A stretch of DNA of 42,453 nucleotides from NCBI GenBank assembly GCA_009694805.1, contig SICM01000017.1, forward strand, positions 1-42,453, written 5' to 3'. The notes beneath the pieces are model-generated. The model saw only the letters and a program-made list of their open reading frames with translations. It had not been told where the DNA came from and did not search any database. Shown piece by piece: positions 33,592 to 42,453 of this stretch; within the stretch, counting starts at the first letter, position 1; each line of letters begins with the position of its first letter. The position numbers and the translations under genes are program-made. The stretch comes from Candidatus Latescibacterota bacterium. Lineage in GTDB: Bacteria > Latescibacterota > UBA2968 > SICM01.

Positions 33592-34954
33592 CGCTGGCGA
33601 TCTCCCGAAGGATCTCCACCCGCTGCTGTTCGTAGCCCTTTCGCCCCATCAGCGCGTACGTGGCGACCTTGCCCGCCTCCACCCCCGGCTGGTCCAGCGG
33701 GTCCACCCCGTAGAGTCCCCCGGCGTAGAGCGTCTGGACCTCCAGCAGATACAGGAGCTGGCCGACCGTCTGCGGGCTGACCTCCGGCAGCGTGATCGTC
33801 ATGTTGGGCCGCTGCCGCTGCGTGAGCGCCAGGGCCGTGGCCACGCGCTCCGCCTGGATCAGCTCATTCATCGTCCGGCCCGAAAAGTAGCCCAGCGATG
33901 CCTTCTCCCCGTAGGCCGCCGGGAAGATCAGCGTCCGGTCATATCGCTCCACCGCCAGGAACACGACCACCTTGTCGTGCGGCCCCTCCACATAGAGCTG
34001 CATCTGCGAGTGCTGGTCCGTCGCGCCCAGCGCCTTCACCGGCGTCTGGCCCACATGCACGACCTCCCCGGCCAGCGACAGCCGCTTGCCCAGGCTCTCT
34101 GCCCAGAGCTGCCGGAACCAGTCCGCCACATCCCTGAGCGCCTGCACGTAGGGCATCATCACCACGATGCGCCGTCCCTTGTGAGCGTCCGCCAGGTACA
34201 TCAGGGCCGCGCAGACGTAGGCCGGATTACGATCCAGCGCCGAGGCCTTCAGCCGCGCATCCATCGCCGCAGCGCCTGACAACAAAACTTGAATGTCGAT
34301 CCCGGACACGGCGGCGGACAGCAGCCCCACCGGCGTCAGGACCGAGAACCGTCCCCCCACCCCCTCCGGGATGTCGAACGCCGTCAGCCCCTCCTCCGTC
34401 GCAATCTGCCGGAGGTCCCCCTTCGCCGGGTCCGTCGTCACGACCACGTGCTCCCGCCACCGGTCCCCCACCGCGTCGATCAGCGCCTGCCGGACGAGCA
34501 GGAACGTGCTCATCGTCTCCGCCGTGCTCCCCGACTTCGTGATCACGTTGAACAGCGTCTCCTTCGGGTCCAGGACGTCGAACAGCCCCCCGACCATGTC
34601 CGGGTCGATGTTGTCCGGGAAGAACATCCTCGGCCCGCCCCGCTGCGCCTCCGGCAGCAGGTTGTGGTGCGGGTGCCTCAGCGCCGTCTGCAGGGCGATG
34701 TTCCCCAGCGCCGACCCCCCGATGCCCGCGACCACGAAGTTCTCGAACCGGCCCCGCGCCTCCTCCGCATATTTCAGGACCGACGTCACGTCCTGATACG
34801 GCAGGTCGTGGAACGGCAGGTCCCCCCGCCCGCGCCTGGCCCTCAGGTCCGCGTCGATGGCCTCTCCCCGCTTCTTGAGCGCCTCCACCTCGGCCCACGT
34901 GATCCGGTCCGCGCCCTCGACAGGCGAGATCATGTTTTTGAAGTCGATCTGCAT
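33572..34954 (-). CDS. pgi: glucose-6-phosphate isomerase
   Basis: The 460-residue product interconverts glucose-6-phosphate and fructose-6-phosphate in the cytoplasm. Visible features are VVAGIGGSALGNIALQTAL, NVITKSGSTAETMSTFLL (sugar-phosphate loop), GGRFSVLTPVGLL and DQHSQMQLYVEGP, with an ATG start. The length matches the short bacterial (Bacillus/Thermotoga-type) isomerases of about 450 residues rather than the 550-residue enterobacterial form. The 3' end overlaps the PH-like gene, which makes pgi a candidate first gene of the membrane train. Confidence 0.96.
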   Translation of the reverse strand: MQIDFKNMISPVEGADRITWAEVEALKKRGEAIDADLRARRGRGDLPFHDLPYQDVTSVLKYAEEARGRFENFVVAGIGGSALGNIALQTALRHPHHNLLPEAQRGGPRMFFPDNIDPDMVGGLFDVLDPKETLFNVITKSGSTAETMSTFLLVRQALIDAVGDRWREHVVVTTDPAKGDLRQIATEEGLTAFDIPEGVGGRFSVLTPVGLLSAAVSGIDIQVLLSGAAAMDARLKASALDRNPAYVCAALMYLADAHKGRRIVVMMPYVQALRDVADWFRQLWAESLGKRLSLAGEVVHVGQTPVKALGATDQHSQMQLYVEGPHDKVVVFLAVERYDRTLIFPAAYGEKASLGYFSGRTMNELIQAERVATALALTQRQRPNMTITLPEVSPQTVGQLLYLLEVQTLYAGGLYGVDPLDQPGVEAGKVATYALMGRKGYEQQRVEILREIASDARYLL

Positions 34955-34963
34955 AGCGAGTCC

Positions 34964-36048
<1,085 letters not shown>

Positions 36049-36087
36049 CTATGTCGCCCTGTAAGGGCCGCGAACCGCCCCTGCGCC

Positions 36088-36849
36088 TCACACCGCGCCC
36101 AGCCTGCGGAGCGCCTCCTTGGCCGCCATCTGCTGCGCCTCCTTCTTGCTCCGGCCCTGGCCCTGGCCCCTGATCTCCCCGCCCACGGCCACCTCCACAG
36201 TGAAGATCTTCTCGTGGTCGGGGCCCTCCTCGGAGTTCACGTAATACCGGGGATGACCCCTCCCCTCGCGCTGCACGTGTTCGAGCAGGACGCTCTTGAA
36301 GTTGAGATAGTCCCCGTTGGCGCTGATCTCCTCCACGTCGCAGAGGAGATGCCGGGTGACGAAGACGCGGGAGGGATCCAGCCCGCCGTCCAGATAGATC
36401 GCGCCCAGGACGGACTCGTAGGCGTCCCCGATGATGGAGGTCCGGTCCCGTCCGCCCGCCTGCTCCTCCTCCCGGCTCAGGAGCATATACCTGCCGAGAC
36501 CCATCTCGCGCCCCTTCTGCGCCAGGACGGTCTTGCTGACGATCAGGGACTTGACCTGCGTCAGTTCCCCCTCTCGTTTGGACTTGAAGGACCGGAAGAG
36601 GTACTCCGTGACCACGAGATCGAGCACAGCATCCCCGAGAAACTCCAGCCGCTCATTGGACTCGATGCCGTGTCCGTCCGCGGCATACACGTAAGAGCGA
36701 TGCTTGAGGGCCTGGGCGAGCAGCGAACGATCGGCGAAATGGTGGCCGATGATGGCCTCCAGGGTCTCCAGGTTCTGCTCGATCTTCTGAGACGGTGAAA
36801 AAACCCTCCAGATGCGCTTCCAAAAATCGTTGACACCGGGCATACTCAC
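36088..36849 (-). CDS. rnc: ribonuclease III
   Basis: The 253-residue double-strand RNA endonuclease has NERLEFLGDAVLDLVVTEYL, with the signature Glu/Asp cluster, in the N-terminal catalytic domain and IGDAYESVLGAIYLDGG with the second acidic pair. A C-terminal double-strand RNA-binding domain ends QGQGRSKKEAQQMAAKEAL. It processes rRNA precursors and other duplex RNAs. It follows fabF, as commonly seen in many bacteria, but a repeat-filled gap of about 350 bases separates them. Confidence 0.96.
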   Translation of the reverse strand: MSMPGVNDFWKRIWRVFSPSQKIEQNLETLEAIIGHHFADRSLLAQALKHRSYVYAADGHGIESNERLEFLGDAVLDLVVTEYLFRSFKSKREGELTQVKSLIVSKTVLAQKGREMGLGRYMLLSREEEQAGGRDRTSIIGDAYESVLGAIYLDGGLDPSRVFVTRHLLCDVEEISANGDYLNFKSVLLEHVQREGRGHPRYYVNSEEGPDHEKIFTVEVAVGGEIRGQGQGRSKKEAQQMAAKEALRRLGAV

Positions 36850-36907
36850 CTAATTCAGGAACAGGGTGATGAAGGATGAAGTGTGATCGGCCCCCTCTCC
36901 CTGATCC

Positions 36908-37014
36908 GGCAGGTGGAATGCGGCAGGTGGCATGTAGGATTTTTTCCACATACGACCTCCCGTCTTCCACCTGCCTTATCGAAGAAGGGGAACCTCACCC
37001 CTCACCGCTCACCA
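36908..37014. repeat. 7-base-period hairpin (GGCAGGT) and CTCACCC units
   Basis: Bases 36908-36977 divide into ten 7-base blocks. GGCAGGTGGAA (36908-36918) pairs with TTCCACCTGCC (36965-36975). Three further units CTCACCC, CTCACCG, CTCACCA lie at 36994-37014. Together with the element at 37038-37204, this makes up most of the 36850-37203 gap between rnc and fabF. I see no gene there. Confidence 0.8.
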
Positions 37015-37037
37015 CCGCTTGTCAATGCGGATCGCTT

Positions 37038-37204
37038 AGAGTCCGTACAGAAATTCGCTCTGGGGCCCGAAAGCGAGCGAGAAGGTCGTGGGCAAGGCGC
37101 TCGAAGCAGGCGCATCCTACAAGGCGGATGCGTCGATGCAGAGCAACGCAGTCCACGGCCTTCGCAGCCGCTTGAAGCCCAGATGGGATTTCCGTACGGG
37201 CTCT
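37038..37204. repeat. 167-bp element with 17-bp inverted ends (MITE-like)
   Basis: The left end AGAGTCCGTACAGAAAT and the right end ATTTCCGTACGGGCTCT are inverted copies of each other with two mismatches. An internal hairpin GCATCC/GGATGC is visible. The right end abuts the stop codon of fabF. There is no coding frame of interest and no obvious target duplication. It resembles a small non-autonomous element or a palindromic repeat. Confidence 0.65.
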
Positions 37205-38442
37205 TATGCTTCATACTTCCCGAAGATCGCGACGGCGTTGTGGCCGCCGAAACCGAAAGAGTTGTTCATGGCCACCGCCACATCCATCGGTCGCGCCCGA
37301 TGGGGAACGTAGTCGAGGTCGCATTCGGGGTCGGGATGCTCCAGGTTGATCGTGGGCGGGACCAGGCCGTGCCGGACGGCGAGGATGCAGGCGATGGACT
37401 CCACGGCCCCGGACGCGCCGAGCAGATGCCCGGCCATGGACTTGGTGGAACTGACCGCCAGATGGTGGGCGTGATCCCCGAAGACGGCCTTGATCGCCGC
37501 CGTCTCGTTCTTGTCTCCGATGGGCGTGGAGGTGCCGTGGGCATTGATATAGCCCACCTCCTCCGGGCGCCTCCCGGCCTGTTTCAGGGCCAGCCGCATG
37601 GCCCGCGCCGGCCCCTCCGCCGACGGGTTCGTCTGGTGGTAGGCGTCGGCGGTGAACCCGACCCCCAGGACCTCGGCGTAGACCTGAGCCCCCCGCGCCC
37701 GGGCGTGGTCCAGATCCTCCAGAATCAGCGTCCCGGCCCCCTCCCCCAGCACGAAACCGTCCCGTTCCGCGTCGAACGGCCGGCTCGCCTTCTCCGGTGC
37801 GTCATTCCTCCTCGACAACGCCTTCATGCTGGCGAACCCCCCGAGGGACATGGGGCTGACCGCCGCCTCGGCCCCGCCGGTGATCATCACGTCCGCCTCA
37901 CCGTCCCGGATGGTCTTGAACGCATCCCCGATGGCGTGGCCCGCGGAGGAGCACGCGGAGACCGTGGTGTAGTTCGGGCCGCGCGCGCCGAAGGTGATGG
38001 AGATCTGCCCGGAGGTCATGTCCGAGATCATCATGGGGATGAAGAACGGGCTGATGCGGCCCGGCCCCTTCTGGAGGAGGCGCGTGTGTTGCTCCTCAAA
38101 GGTCAGAATGCCGCCGATGCCGGAGCCGTAGATGACGCCCACCCGGTCGGGGTCCGTGGCCTTCATATCCAGCCCGGCGTCGCGGACGGCCTCGAACGTG
38201 GCGCACACCGCATACTGTACGCACAGGTCGTTCCGGTTGGCGTCTTTCTTGTCCATGCCGAGGGCCACCGGATCGAACCCCTTCACCTCGCCCGCGAAGG
38301 TGACGTCAAAGGCCGACGTGTCGAAACGGGTGATCGGGGCGATTCCGCTCTTCCCCGAGCAGATCGCCTCCCAGAAGGCCGGGGCCGAGGACCCGTTGGA
38401 TGCCAGGACCCCGATGCCCGTCACGACGACTCTGCGTCCCAT
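37204..38442 (-). CDS. fabF: 3-oxoacyl-ACP synthase II
   Basis: The 412-residue condensing enzyme extends acyl-ACP by two carbons. The Cys-His-His triad is visible in TTVSACSSAGHAIGDAF (Cys), NAHGTSTPIGD (His) and SMAGHLLGASGAVES (His). The length is normal. The stop codon touches the inverted-end element. It sits last in the fab operon after acpP, from which it is separated by a heptad hairpin that could tune relative expression. Confidence 0.96.
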   Translation of the reverse strand: MGRRVVVTGIGVLASNGSSAPAFWEAICSGKSGIAPITRFDTSAFDVTFAGEVKGFDPVALGMDKKDANRNDLCVQYAVCATFEAVRDAGLDMKATDPDRVGVIYGSGIGGILTFEEQHTRLLQKGPGRISPFFIPMMISDMTSGQISITFGARGPNYTTVSACSSAGHAIGDAFKTIRDGEADVMITGGAEAAVSPMSLGGFASMKALSRRNDAPEKASRPFDAERDGFVLGEGAGTLILEDLDHARARGAQVYAEVLGVGFTADAYHQTNPSAEGPARAMRLALKQAGRRPEEVGYINAHGTSTPIGDKNETAAIKAVFGDHAHHLAVSSTKSMAGHLLGASGAVESIACILAVRHGLVPPTINLEHPDPECDLDYVPHRARPMDVAVAMNNSFGFGGHNAVAIFGKYEA

Positions 38443-38459
38443 AGGAACCTTTCAAAAAC

Positions 38460-38529
38460 AGGGGCCAGGGGTCGGGGATCAGGAAAACGGAGTTCGTTTG
38501 GGTTTTCCCTGGCCCCTGGCCCCCGATCC
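38460..38529. repeat. 7-base-period hairpin (AGGGGCC/CTGGCCC)
   Basis: Ten blocks in register: AGGGGCC, AGGGGTC, GGGGATC, AGGAAAA, CGGAGTT, CGTTTGG, GTTTTCC, CTGGCCC, CTGGCCC, CCGATCC. AGGAAAA and GTTTTCC also pair. It sits between acpP and fabF. The spacer motif AGGAAAA...TTTTCC is shared with the element at 4083-4251. Confidence 0.85.
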
Positions 38530-38534
38530 CGCCT

Positions 38535-38774
38535 TTACGAAGCCTGCCTGCCCTCCAGGTACTTCACCGCGTCGCCCACCGTGACCATCTTCTCGGCATC
38601 CTCGTCGGGGATCTCGATATCGAATGCCTCTTCGAACGCCATGACCAGTTCCACCGTGTCTAGGGAGTCCGCGCCCAGGTCATCGATGAAAGACGCCTCC
38701 ATGTTCACGTCCTCAGGTTTCACGCCGAGTTGTTCAACGACCAGATCCCGGACCCGCTCTTCAATCGAAGCCAT
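38535..38774 (-). CDS. acpP: acyl carrier protein
   Basis: The 79-residue acidic carrier has the motif [19 protein letters not shown]; its Ser receives 4'-phosphopantetheine. The start is the ATG of MASIEERV, six bases after GGAGGT. An ATG two codons earlier lies directly against that ribosome site and is unlikely. It delivers acyl chains to FabD, FabH, FabG and FabF encoded around it. Heptad hairpins flank it on both sides. Confidence 0.97.
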   Translation of the reverse strand: MASIEERVRDLVVEQLGVKPEDVNMEASFIDDLGADSLDTVELVMAFEEAFDIEIPDEDAEKMVTVGDAVKYLEGRQAS

Positions 38775-38796
38775 GAGCATACCTCCATAAAAAAGT

Positions 38797-38866
38797 AATG
38801 AGCAATGAGCGATGAGCAACGGGCAATGAGTGTTTTACGCATTGCTCAGCACTCATTGCTCAGCAC
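38797..38866. repeat. 7-base-period inverted repeat (AATGAGC)
   Basis: The left arm is AATGAGC, AATGAGC, GATGAGC, AACGGGC, AATGAGT. After GTTTTAC, the right arm is GCATTGC, TCAGCAC, TCATTGC, TCAGCAC. The arms are complementary in sense. It fills the gap between fabG and acpP. Confidence 0.85.
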
Positions 38867-38874
38867 TTGCCTTT

Positions 38875-39621
38875 TCACATCGTCATCCCGCCGTCCACGA
38901 CGATCACCTGTCCCGTGATGTACGCGGCGTCCTCGGAGGCGAGAAACGCCACGGTCGCCGCCACATCGGCGGCGCTTCCGAGCCTGCCCAACGGCACCTG
39001 CGCGAGCAGGGATTCCTTCACGTCCGACGGAAGTCCCTCCGTCATCTCCGTCGGGATGTAACCCGGCGCTACGGCGTTGGCCGTGATCCCCCGCGAGGCG
39101 AACTCCCGCGCCACGGACTTCGTCAGGCCGATCAGCCCCGCCTTGGATGCCGCATAGTTCGCCTGGGCCGCATTGCCCCTCAGGCCCACCACGGAGGAGA
39201 GGTTGATGATCCGCCCCCGCCGGGCCTTCATCATCGGACGGACCGCCGCCCGGATGGTGTGGAACGCCCCCTTCAGGTTGACGTCGATCACGCGGTCCCA
39301 GGCGTCGTCGTCCATCCTCAGGAGCAATCCGTCTCGGGTGATCCCGGCGTTGTTGACGAGGATGTCCAGCCGTCCAAACGCGGAGACCACGGAGGCGATG
39401 AACGAGGCCACCGACGCCGCGTCGGACACATCCACCTGCGCGACGAGCGCCCGTCGGCCCAGCCCCCGGACCTGCTCGGCCACCCGCTCCGCAGCCTCGG
39501 CGCTCCGGCTGGCGCAGAGGGCCACGTCCGCCCCCTCCGAGGCCAGGCGCACGGCCACGGCCTCGCCGATGCCCCGCGACCCCCCGGTCACCACCGCCAC
39601 CTGTCCTTCAAATCGGTTCAT
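38875..39621 (-). CDS. fabG: 3-oxoacyl-ACP reductase
   Basis: The 248-residue short-chain dehydrogenase has the NADP loop VVTGGSRGIGEAVAVRLA, NNAGITRDGLLLRM, the catalytic Ser in INLSSVVGLRGN, YAASKAG with Tyr and Lys, and VAPGYIPTEMT. It ends QVIVVDGGMTM, as usual for FabG. The ATG overlaps the fabD stop (ATGA), so I prefer it to the longer reading that runs into fabD. Confidence 0.97.
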   Translation of the reverse strand: MNRFEGQVAVVTGGSRGIGEAVAVRLASEGADVALCASRSAEAAERVAEQVRGLGRRALVAQVDVSDAASVASFIASVVSAFGRLDILVNNAGITRDGLLLRMDDDAWDRVIDVNLKGAFHTIRAAVRPMMKARRGRIINLSSVVGLRGNAAQANYAASKAGLIGLTKSVAREFASRGITANAVAPGYIPTEMTEGLPSDVKESLLAQVPLGRLGSAADVAATVAFLASEDAAYITGQVIVVDGGMTM

Positions 39622-40541
39622 GACAGTACTTTCGCCAGCTCTTCTACCCCCGCCGGGTCGCCCACGCACGTGACGCGGACCTCCCGGTCGATCCGGCGCA
39701 CCAGCCCTTTCAGAATGTTGCCCGGCCCCACCTCGGCCATCTCCCGGCCCCCGTCGCCCGCGATCCGCTGAACGGACTTCGCCCACAGGACGGGGTTCGT
39801 CAACTGCTTCAGGAAGAGGGCCTTCAGCCGTCCGGGGTCGGTCTCCGGCGCCGCCGTGACGTTGCACACGACGGGCATCTTTGCGGGAGCGAAAGGGGTT
39901 CGGTCCAGGGTCGGACGCAGGGCCTCCACGGCCGGGGCCATCAGCGCGGTGTGGAAGGCCCCGCTCACCGCGAGTCCCACGACCCGTTTGGCCCCGCGAC
40001 CCTCGGCCAGCTTCATCGCCGCCCGGACGGCCTCGGCATCCCCGGAGATGACGACCTGCTCCGGTGAGTTGAAATTGGCAGGGGCCACCTCGCCCGGCGT
40101 CTCGGCGCACAGGGCCGCGACCGCTTCTTCGCTCAGCCCGATGACCGCGGCCATCGTGCCAGGCCGGCCTCTTCCGGCCTCCTCCATCGCCCGGCCACGG
40201 ACAGCCACCAGGCCCAGCCCCTCCTCGAACCCGAACACGCCGGCGGCATACAGCGCCGCGACCTCCCCCACGCTGTGACCGGCCACCACGGAGGGGAGGA
40301 TGCCCCTCTCCCGCAGGGCCTCCAGCGCGGCCACGCTGTGGACGAACACCGCCGGTTGCGTGATCACCGTCTGCCTCAGGGCCTCCTCCGGCCCCTCGAA
40401 CGAGACCTTCTTGAGATCGAACCCCAGGAGGTCGTTCGCCCGATCATACAGCCGACGGGCAGGGTCACAGGCGTCATAGAGGGCCTTGCCCATGCCGACG
40501 AACTGGGACGCCTGGCCCGGAAAGAGAAAGGCAAGTCCCAC
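39618..40541 (-). CDS. fabD: malonyl-CoA:ACP transacylase
   Basis: The 307-residue product moves malonyl from CoA to ACP. AFLFPGQASQFVGMGKAL opens the protein, VVAGHSVGEVAALYAAG has the nucleophilic Ser (GHSVG rather than the usual GHSLG), and SGAFHTALMAPA carries the catalytic His. It follows fabH by 3 bases and overlaps fabG by 4, so the unit is tightly coupled. Confidence 0.97.
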   Translation of the reverse strand: MGLAFLFPGQASQFVGMGKALYDACDPARRLYDRANDLLGFDLKKVSFEGPEEALRQTVITQPAVFVHSVAALEALRERGILPSVVAGHSVGEVAALYAAGVFGFEEGLGLVAVRGRAMEEAGRGRPGTMAAVIGLSEEAVAALCAETPGEVAPANFNSPEQVVISGDAEAVRAAMKLAEGRGAKRVVGLAVSGAFHTALMAPAVEALRPTLDRTPFAPAKMPVVCNVTAAPETDPGRLKALFLKQLTNPVLWAKSVQRIAGDGGREMAEVGPGNILKGLVRRIDREVRVTCVGDPAGVEELAKVLS

Positions 40542-40544
40542 GTC

Positions 40545-41543
40545 TTAAATCCCCCATCGCAGCAGGGCGCTGCCCCACGTGAACCCGGCCCCGGCGCTGG
40601 CCAGGACGAGCAGGTCGCCCTTCTTGAGCCGGCCCTCCTCCACGGCCTCGGTCAGGCCAATGGGGATCGTCCCGCACGTCGTGTTGCCGTAGCGGTCGAT
40701 GTTGACGACCACCTTGTCGTCCCCGATGCCCATCCGGCGCGCGGCGGCATCGATGATCCGGAGATTGGCCTGATGGGGGATGAACAGGGCCACATCCTCG
40801 CCCGTCAGGTTGTTCTGGCGCAGGATCTCGGCGGAGACGTCGGCCATGCTCGGCACGGCGAATTTGAACACCGCCCTGCCGTCCTGGTGGACGAAGTGCA
40901 TCTTCTGGTCCACCGTCTCGTGGGTCGATGGGTTCAGGCTTCCCCCGCCGGGCATGTAGAGCGACTTCCCACCCGCTCCGTCCACCTGGAACAGAAAGTC
41001 CAGCAGCCCCGTCTCCGGGTCCTCGACCGGCTCCAGCAGCACGGCGCCGGCCCCGTCGCCGAACAGGACGCACGTCTCCCGGTCCGTGTAGTCGATGATG
41101 GAAGACATCTTGTCCGCGCCGATCACCAGGACCTTCCTGTGCGCCCCGGTCTCCACAAACTTCGCCCCCACCACCAGGGCGTACAGAAACCCGCAGCAGG
41201 CCGCCGACAGGTCGAACCCCCACGCCCGCTTCGCCCCGATCCCGTCCTGGACCAGGCAGGCCGTGGCCGGGAACATCATGTCGGGCGTCACGGTGGAGAC
41301 GATGATCAGGTCGATCTCGTCGGGCCCAATGCCCCGGTGGTCGAGGATCTGTCGGGCCGCCTGGATCGCCATGTGGGAACTGCCCAGGCCCTTTTCCAGA
41401 ATGCGGCGCTCCCGGATGCCGGTCCGGGTTCGGATCCACTCGTCCGACGTGTCCACCATCTTCTCCAGGTCGGCGTTCGTCAGCCGCCGCTCCGGCAGGT
41501 ACTTGGCGACGGCAGTGACCGCCGCGTTCCATCTCCCGGGCAT
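40545..41543 (-). CDS. fabH: 3-oxoacyl-ACP synthase III
   Basis: The 332-residue enzyme starts fatty-acid chains from an acyl-CoA plus malonyl-ACP. Catalytic residues appear in [15 protein letters not shown] (Cys), [15 protein letters not shown] (His) and [17 protein letters not shown] (Asn). The ATG is 3 bases after rpmF. In many bacteria plsX stands between rpmF and fabH; here it is absent. Confidence 0.97.
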   Translation of the reverse strand: MPGRWNAAVTAVAKYLPERRLTNADLEKMVDTSDEWIRTRTGIRERRILEKGLGSSHMAIQAARQILDHRGIGPDEIDLIIVSTVTPDMMFPATACLVQDGIGAKRAWGFDLSAACCGFLYALVVGAKFVETGAHRKVLVIGADKMSSIIDYTDRETCVLFGDGAGAVLLEPVEDPETGLLDFLFQVDGAGGKSLYMPGGGSLNPSTHETVDQKMHFVHQDGRAVFKFAVPSMADVSAEILRQNNLTGEDVALFIPHQANLRIIDAAARRMGIGDDKVVVNIDRYGNTTCGTIPIGLTEAVEEGRLKKGDLLVLASAGAGFTWGSALLRWGI

Positions 41544-41546
41544 GGG

Positions 41547-41729
41547 TTACGTCTCGCGCGGACGAACGACCTCTCGCCCCTTGTAGTGCCCGCAATTCGG
41601 GCATACCCGGTGGTCGAGCTTGGGCTGTTTACAGTGAGAACAGACGGAGATGGCCGGCGCGGTCGCCTTCCAGTGGGTCCGCCGCTTCCGGGTGCGGGTG
41701 TTGGAATGTCTGCGTTTTGGGTTGGGCAC
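41547..41729 (-). CDS. rpmF: 50S ribosomal protein L32
   Basis: The 60-residue product begins MPNPKRRHSNTRTRKRRTHW and has the zinc-binding pairs CSHC and CPNC, followed by HYKGREVV. This is the zinc (C+) form of L32. A ribosome site (AAAGGAG) precedes the ATG. It lies between the YceD/DUF177 gene and fabH, the standard neighbourhood except for the missing plsX. Confidence 0.97.
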   Translation of the reverse strand: MPNPKRRHSNTRTRKRRTHWKATAPAISVCSHCKQPKLDHRVCPNCGHYKGREVVRPRET

Positions 41730-41748
41730 GGGGAACTCCTTTTGTAAA

Positions 41749-41776
41749 GTAAGGACGACGCATGCGTCGTCCTTAC
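41749..41776. repeat. 28-bp perfect palindrome between yceD and rpmF
   Basis: The half-site GTAAGGACGACGCA is followed by its complement with no loop. The yceD stop codon lies in it. The arm resembles GTAGAGACGACC of the hairpin at 5253-5281, which suggests a shared dispersed family. As an RNA hairpin it could separate yceD and rpmF transcripts. Confidence 0.7.
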
Positions 41777-42297
41777 TGCGTTTTGAACTGTTTCAGGGCC
41801 TCCCACCGGGGGTCGGTCTCCTCCCGACGGCAGAGGCAGGTCTCGTGGTTCCGGTTGACCCCGCAGATGGGGCAGAGGCCGGCGCACGACTCGGAGCAGA
41901 GCGGCTTCATCGGGATCTCAAGGATGAGGACATCCCGGATCTGCGAGACCACATCGACGGTGGTATCATCCTCCTCATAGAAGACCAGATCGGTGTCGTC
42001 CAAATCCTGCAGGTCCTTCACGGCCGCCGGACGACCCTTCTGAAAGAGCAGGTTCACGGTCACGTCCACGGCCTGGTGGATCGGCTCCAGGCACCGGCAG
42101 CAGGCCAGCTTGAGGCCGAAGGCGACTTCGCCGTGGGCCGTGAGGGCCTCTCCAGTCTTGACCACGGTGAGGGCCACCCGGGCGGGACCGCTGAGCCCGG
42201 TCTCCTCCTCCACCTCCAGGTCCGAAGCAGTGGCCTCCCAGGTGAACAGATTCAAGCCCTCGGTCAGGCTCCGGAGATCAATCTCCATGGGGATCAT
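41773..42297 (-). CDS. yceD: YceD/DUF177 family protein
   Basis: The 174-residue product has the DUF177 layout: EIDLRSLTEGLNLF at the N-terminus, CCRCLEPIHQAVDV, and a C-terminal Cys-rich part (CSESCAGLCPICGVNRN, CLCRREE) that may bind metal. It always precedes rpmF in many bacteria and is linked to 23S rRNA maturation. I chose the ATG of MIPMEIDL (GAGG five bases upstream). A second ATG three codons on is an alternative. First gene of the fatty-acid operon. Confidence 0.9.
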   Translation of the reverse strand: MIPMEIDLRSLTEGLNLFTWEATASDLEVEEETGLSGPARVALTVVKTGEALTAHGEVAFGLKLACCRCLEPIHQAVDVTVNLLFQKGRPAAVKDLQDLDDTDLVFYEEDDTTVDVVSQIRDVLILEIPMKPLCSESCAGLCPICGVNRNHETCLCRREETDPRWEALKQFKTQ

Positions 42298-42321
42298 AGC
42301 AACCTCAACCATTTCCGTAAA

Positions 42322-42333
42322 GTTAAGCTTAAC
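42322..42333. promoter_or_regulatory. 12-bp palindrome upstream of yceD (possible operator)
   Basis: GTTAAGCTTAAC is a perfect palindrome about 25 bases before the yceD start, in AT-rich DNA that contrasts with the GC-rich genes. It could be a repressor site for the fatty-acid operon. The regulator is not identified. Confidence 0.4.
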
Positions 42334-42360
42334 ATATTGAATAAAAATAAGATACAAAAA

Positions 42361-42366
42361 ATTATA
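42361..42366 (-). promoter_or_regulatory. candidate -10 box for the yceD-fab operon
   Basis: TATAAT on the minus strand, about 65 bases upstream of yceD. The expected -35 region has no good hexamer, so this is only a candidate. The rest of 42334-42453 shows no gene or clear structure. Confidence 0.35.
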
Positions 42367-42453
42367 TGGGGGATTCTGCGAGCATTTCTTAGGAGAACTC
42401 ACCCATTGGCCCGCCTAAAGTGGCCTCTGCGCCCCTAATTGCTGAAAAATCGA

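Noticed and set aside
37002..37214. 70-codon minus-strand frame over the inverted-end element
   Set aside because: It coincides with the repeat element, overlaps the fabF end, and has no protein signature.

Overview
The window comes from a high-G+C bacterium. Most coding lines are about two-thirds G+C, and one lower-G+C gene stands out. The chromosome looks ordinary and free-living, possibly from a poorly sampled or candidate phylum. Reasons: standard haem and fatty-acid operons, several uncharacterised families, and intergenic gaps filled with short-period repeat hairpins. There is no rRNA, tRNA, CRISPR array, transposase or phage gene, so the lineage cannot be fixed from this sequence.

Layout. 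Bases 1-5256 read rightward: an orphan antitoxin-like gene, a cluster of palindromes, an M28 peptidase, a creatininase-family hydrolase, a PA-IL/LecA-like lectin-fold protein, and the permease and lipoprotein of a NitT/TauT-type ABC importer. Everything from 5285 to the right end reads leftward. In window order it holds: the importer ATPase fused by overlap to an RsbW-like kinase, with an RsbV-like STAS protein upstream (5285-6911); a haem operon ccsA/hemX-hemA-hemC-cobA/hemD (7036-11740); an HD-GYP gene with a frameshift (11814-13033); anmK and lpdA (13156-15748); a DUF362 protein; a GT2/DUF2304 pair; a 1155-residue exported protein joining a metallopeptidase-like domain, a TolB-like propeller and an outer-membrane barrel (18212-21679); and two oligopeptide ABC ATPases (21847-24078).

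The most unusual gene set is 24229-33591. It is a leftward train of small membrane proteins with ATGA/GTGA overlaps: a tandem pair of paralogues, a DUF6754 protein, a sandwich-barrel/KOW-like protein, a MutL (glutamate mutase L)-family ATPase with no glutamate mutase beside it, and two small proteins that overlap pgi. A low-G+C DUF445 gene sits inside the set. I cannot assign a function, but it looks like one membrane-associated system. To its right are pgi, a DUF433 protein, a lipoyl/octanoyl transferase, rnc, and the type II fatty-acid operon yceD-rpmF-fabH-fabD-fabG-acpP-fabF, which lacks plsX between rpmF and fabH.

Repeats are the second theme. A roughly 175-bp dispersed element occurs twice (2684 and 22877), and its paired arms differ by compensating base changes. 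At least eight gaps contain repeats with a 7-base period arranged as inverted arms, each with a different sequence. In two places such repeats have become the 3' end of a gene (hemA and the DUF2304 gene).
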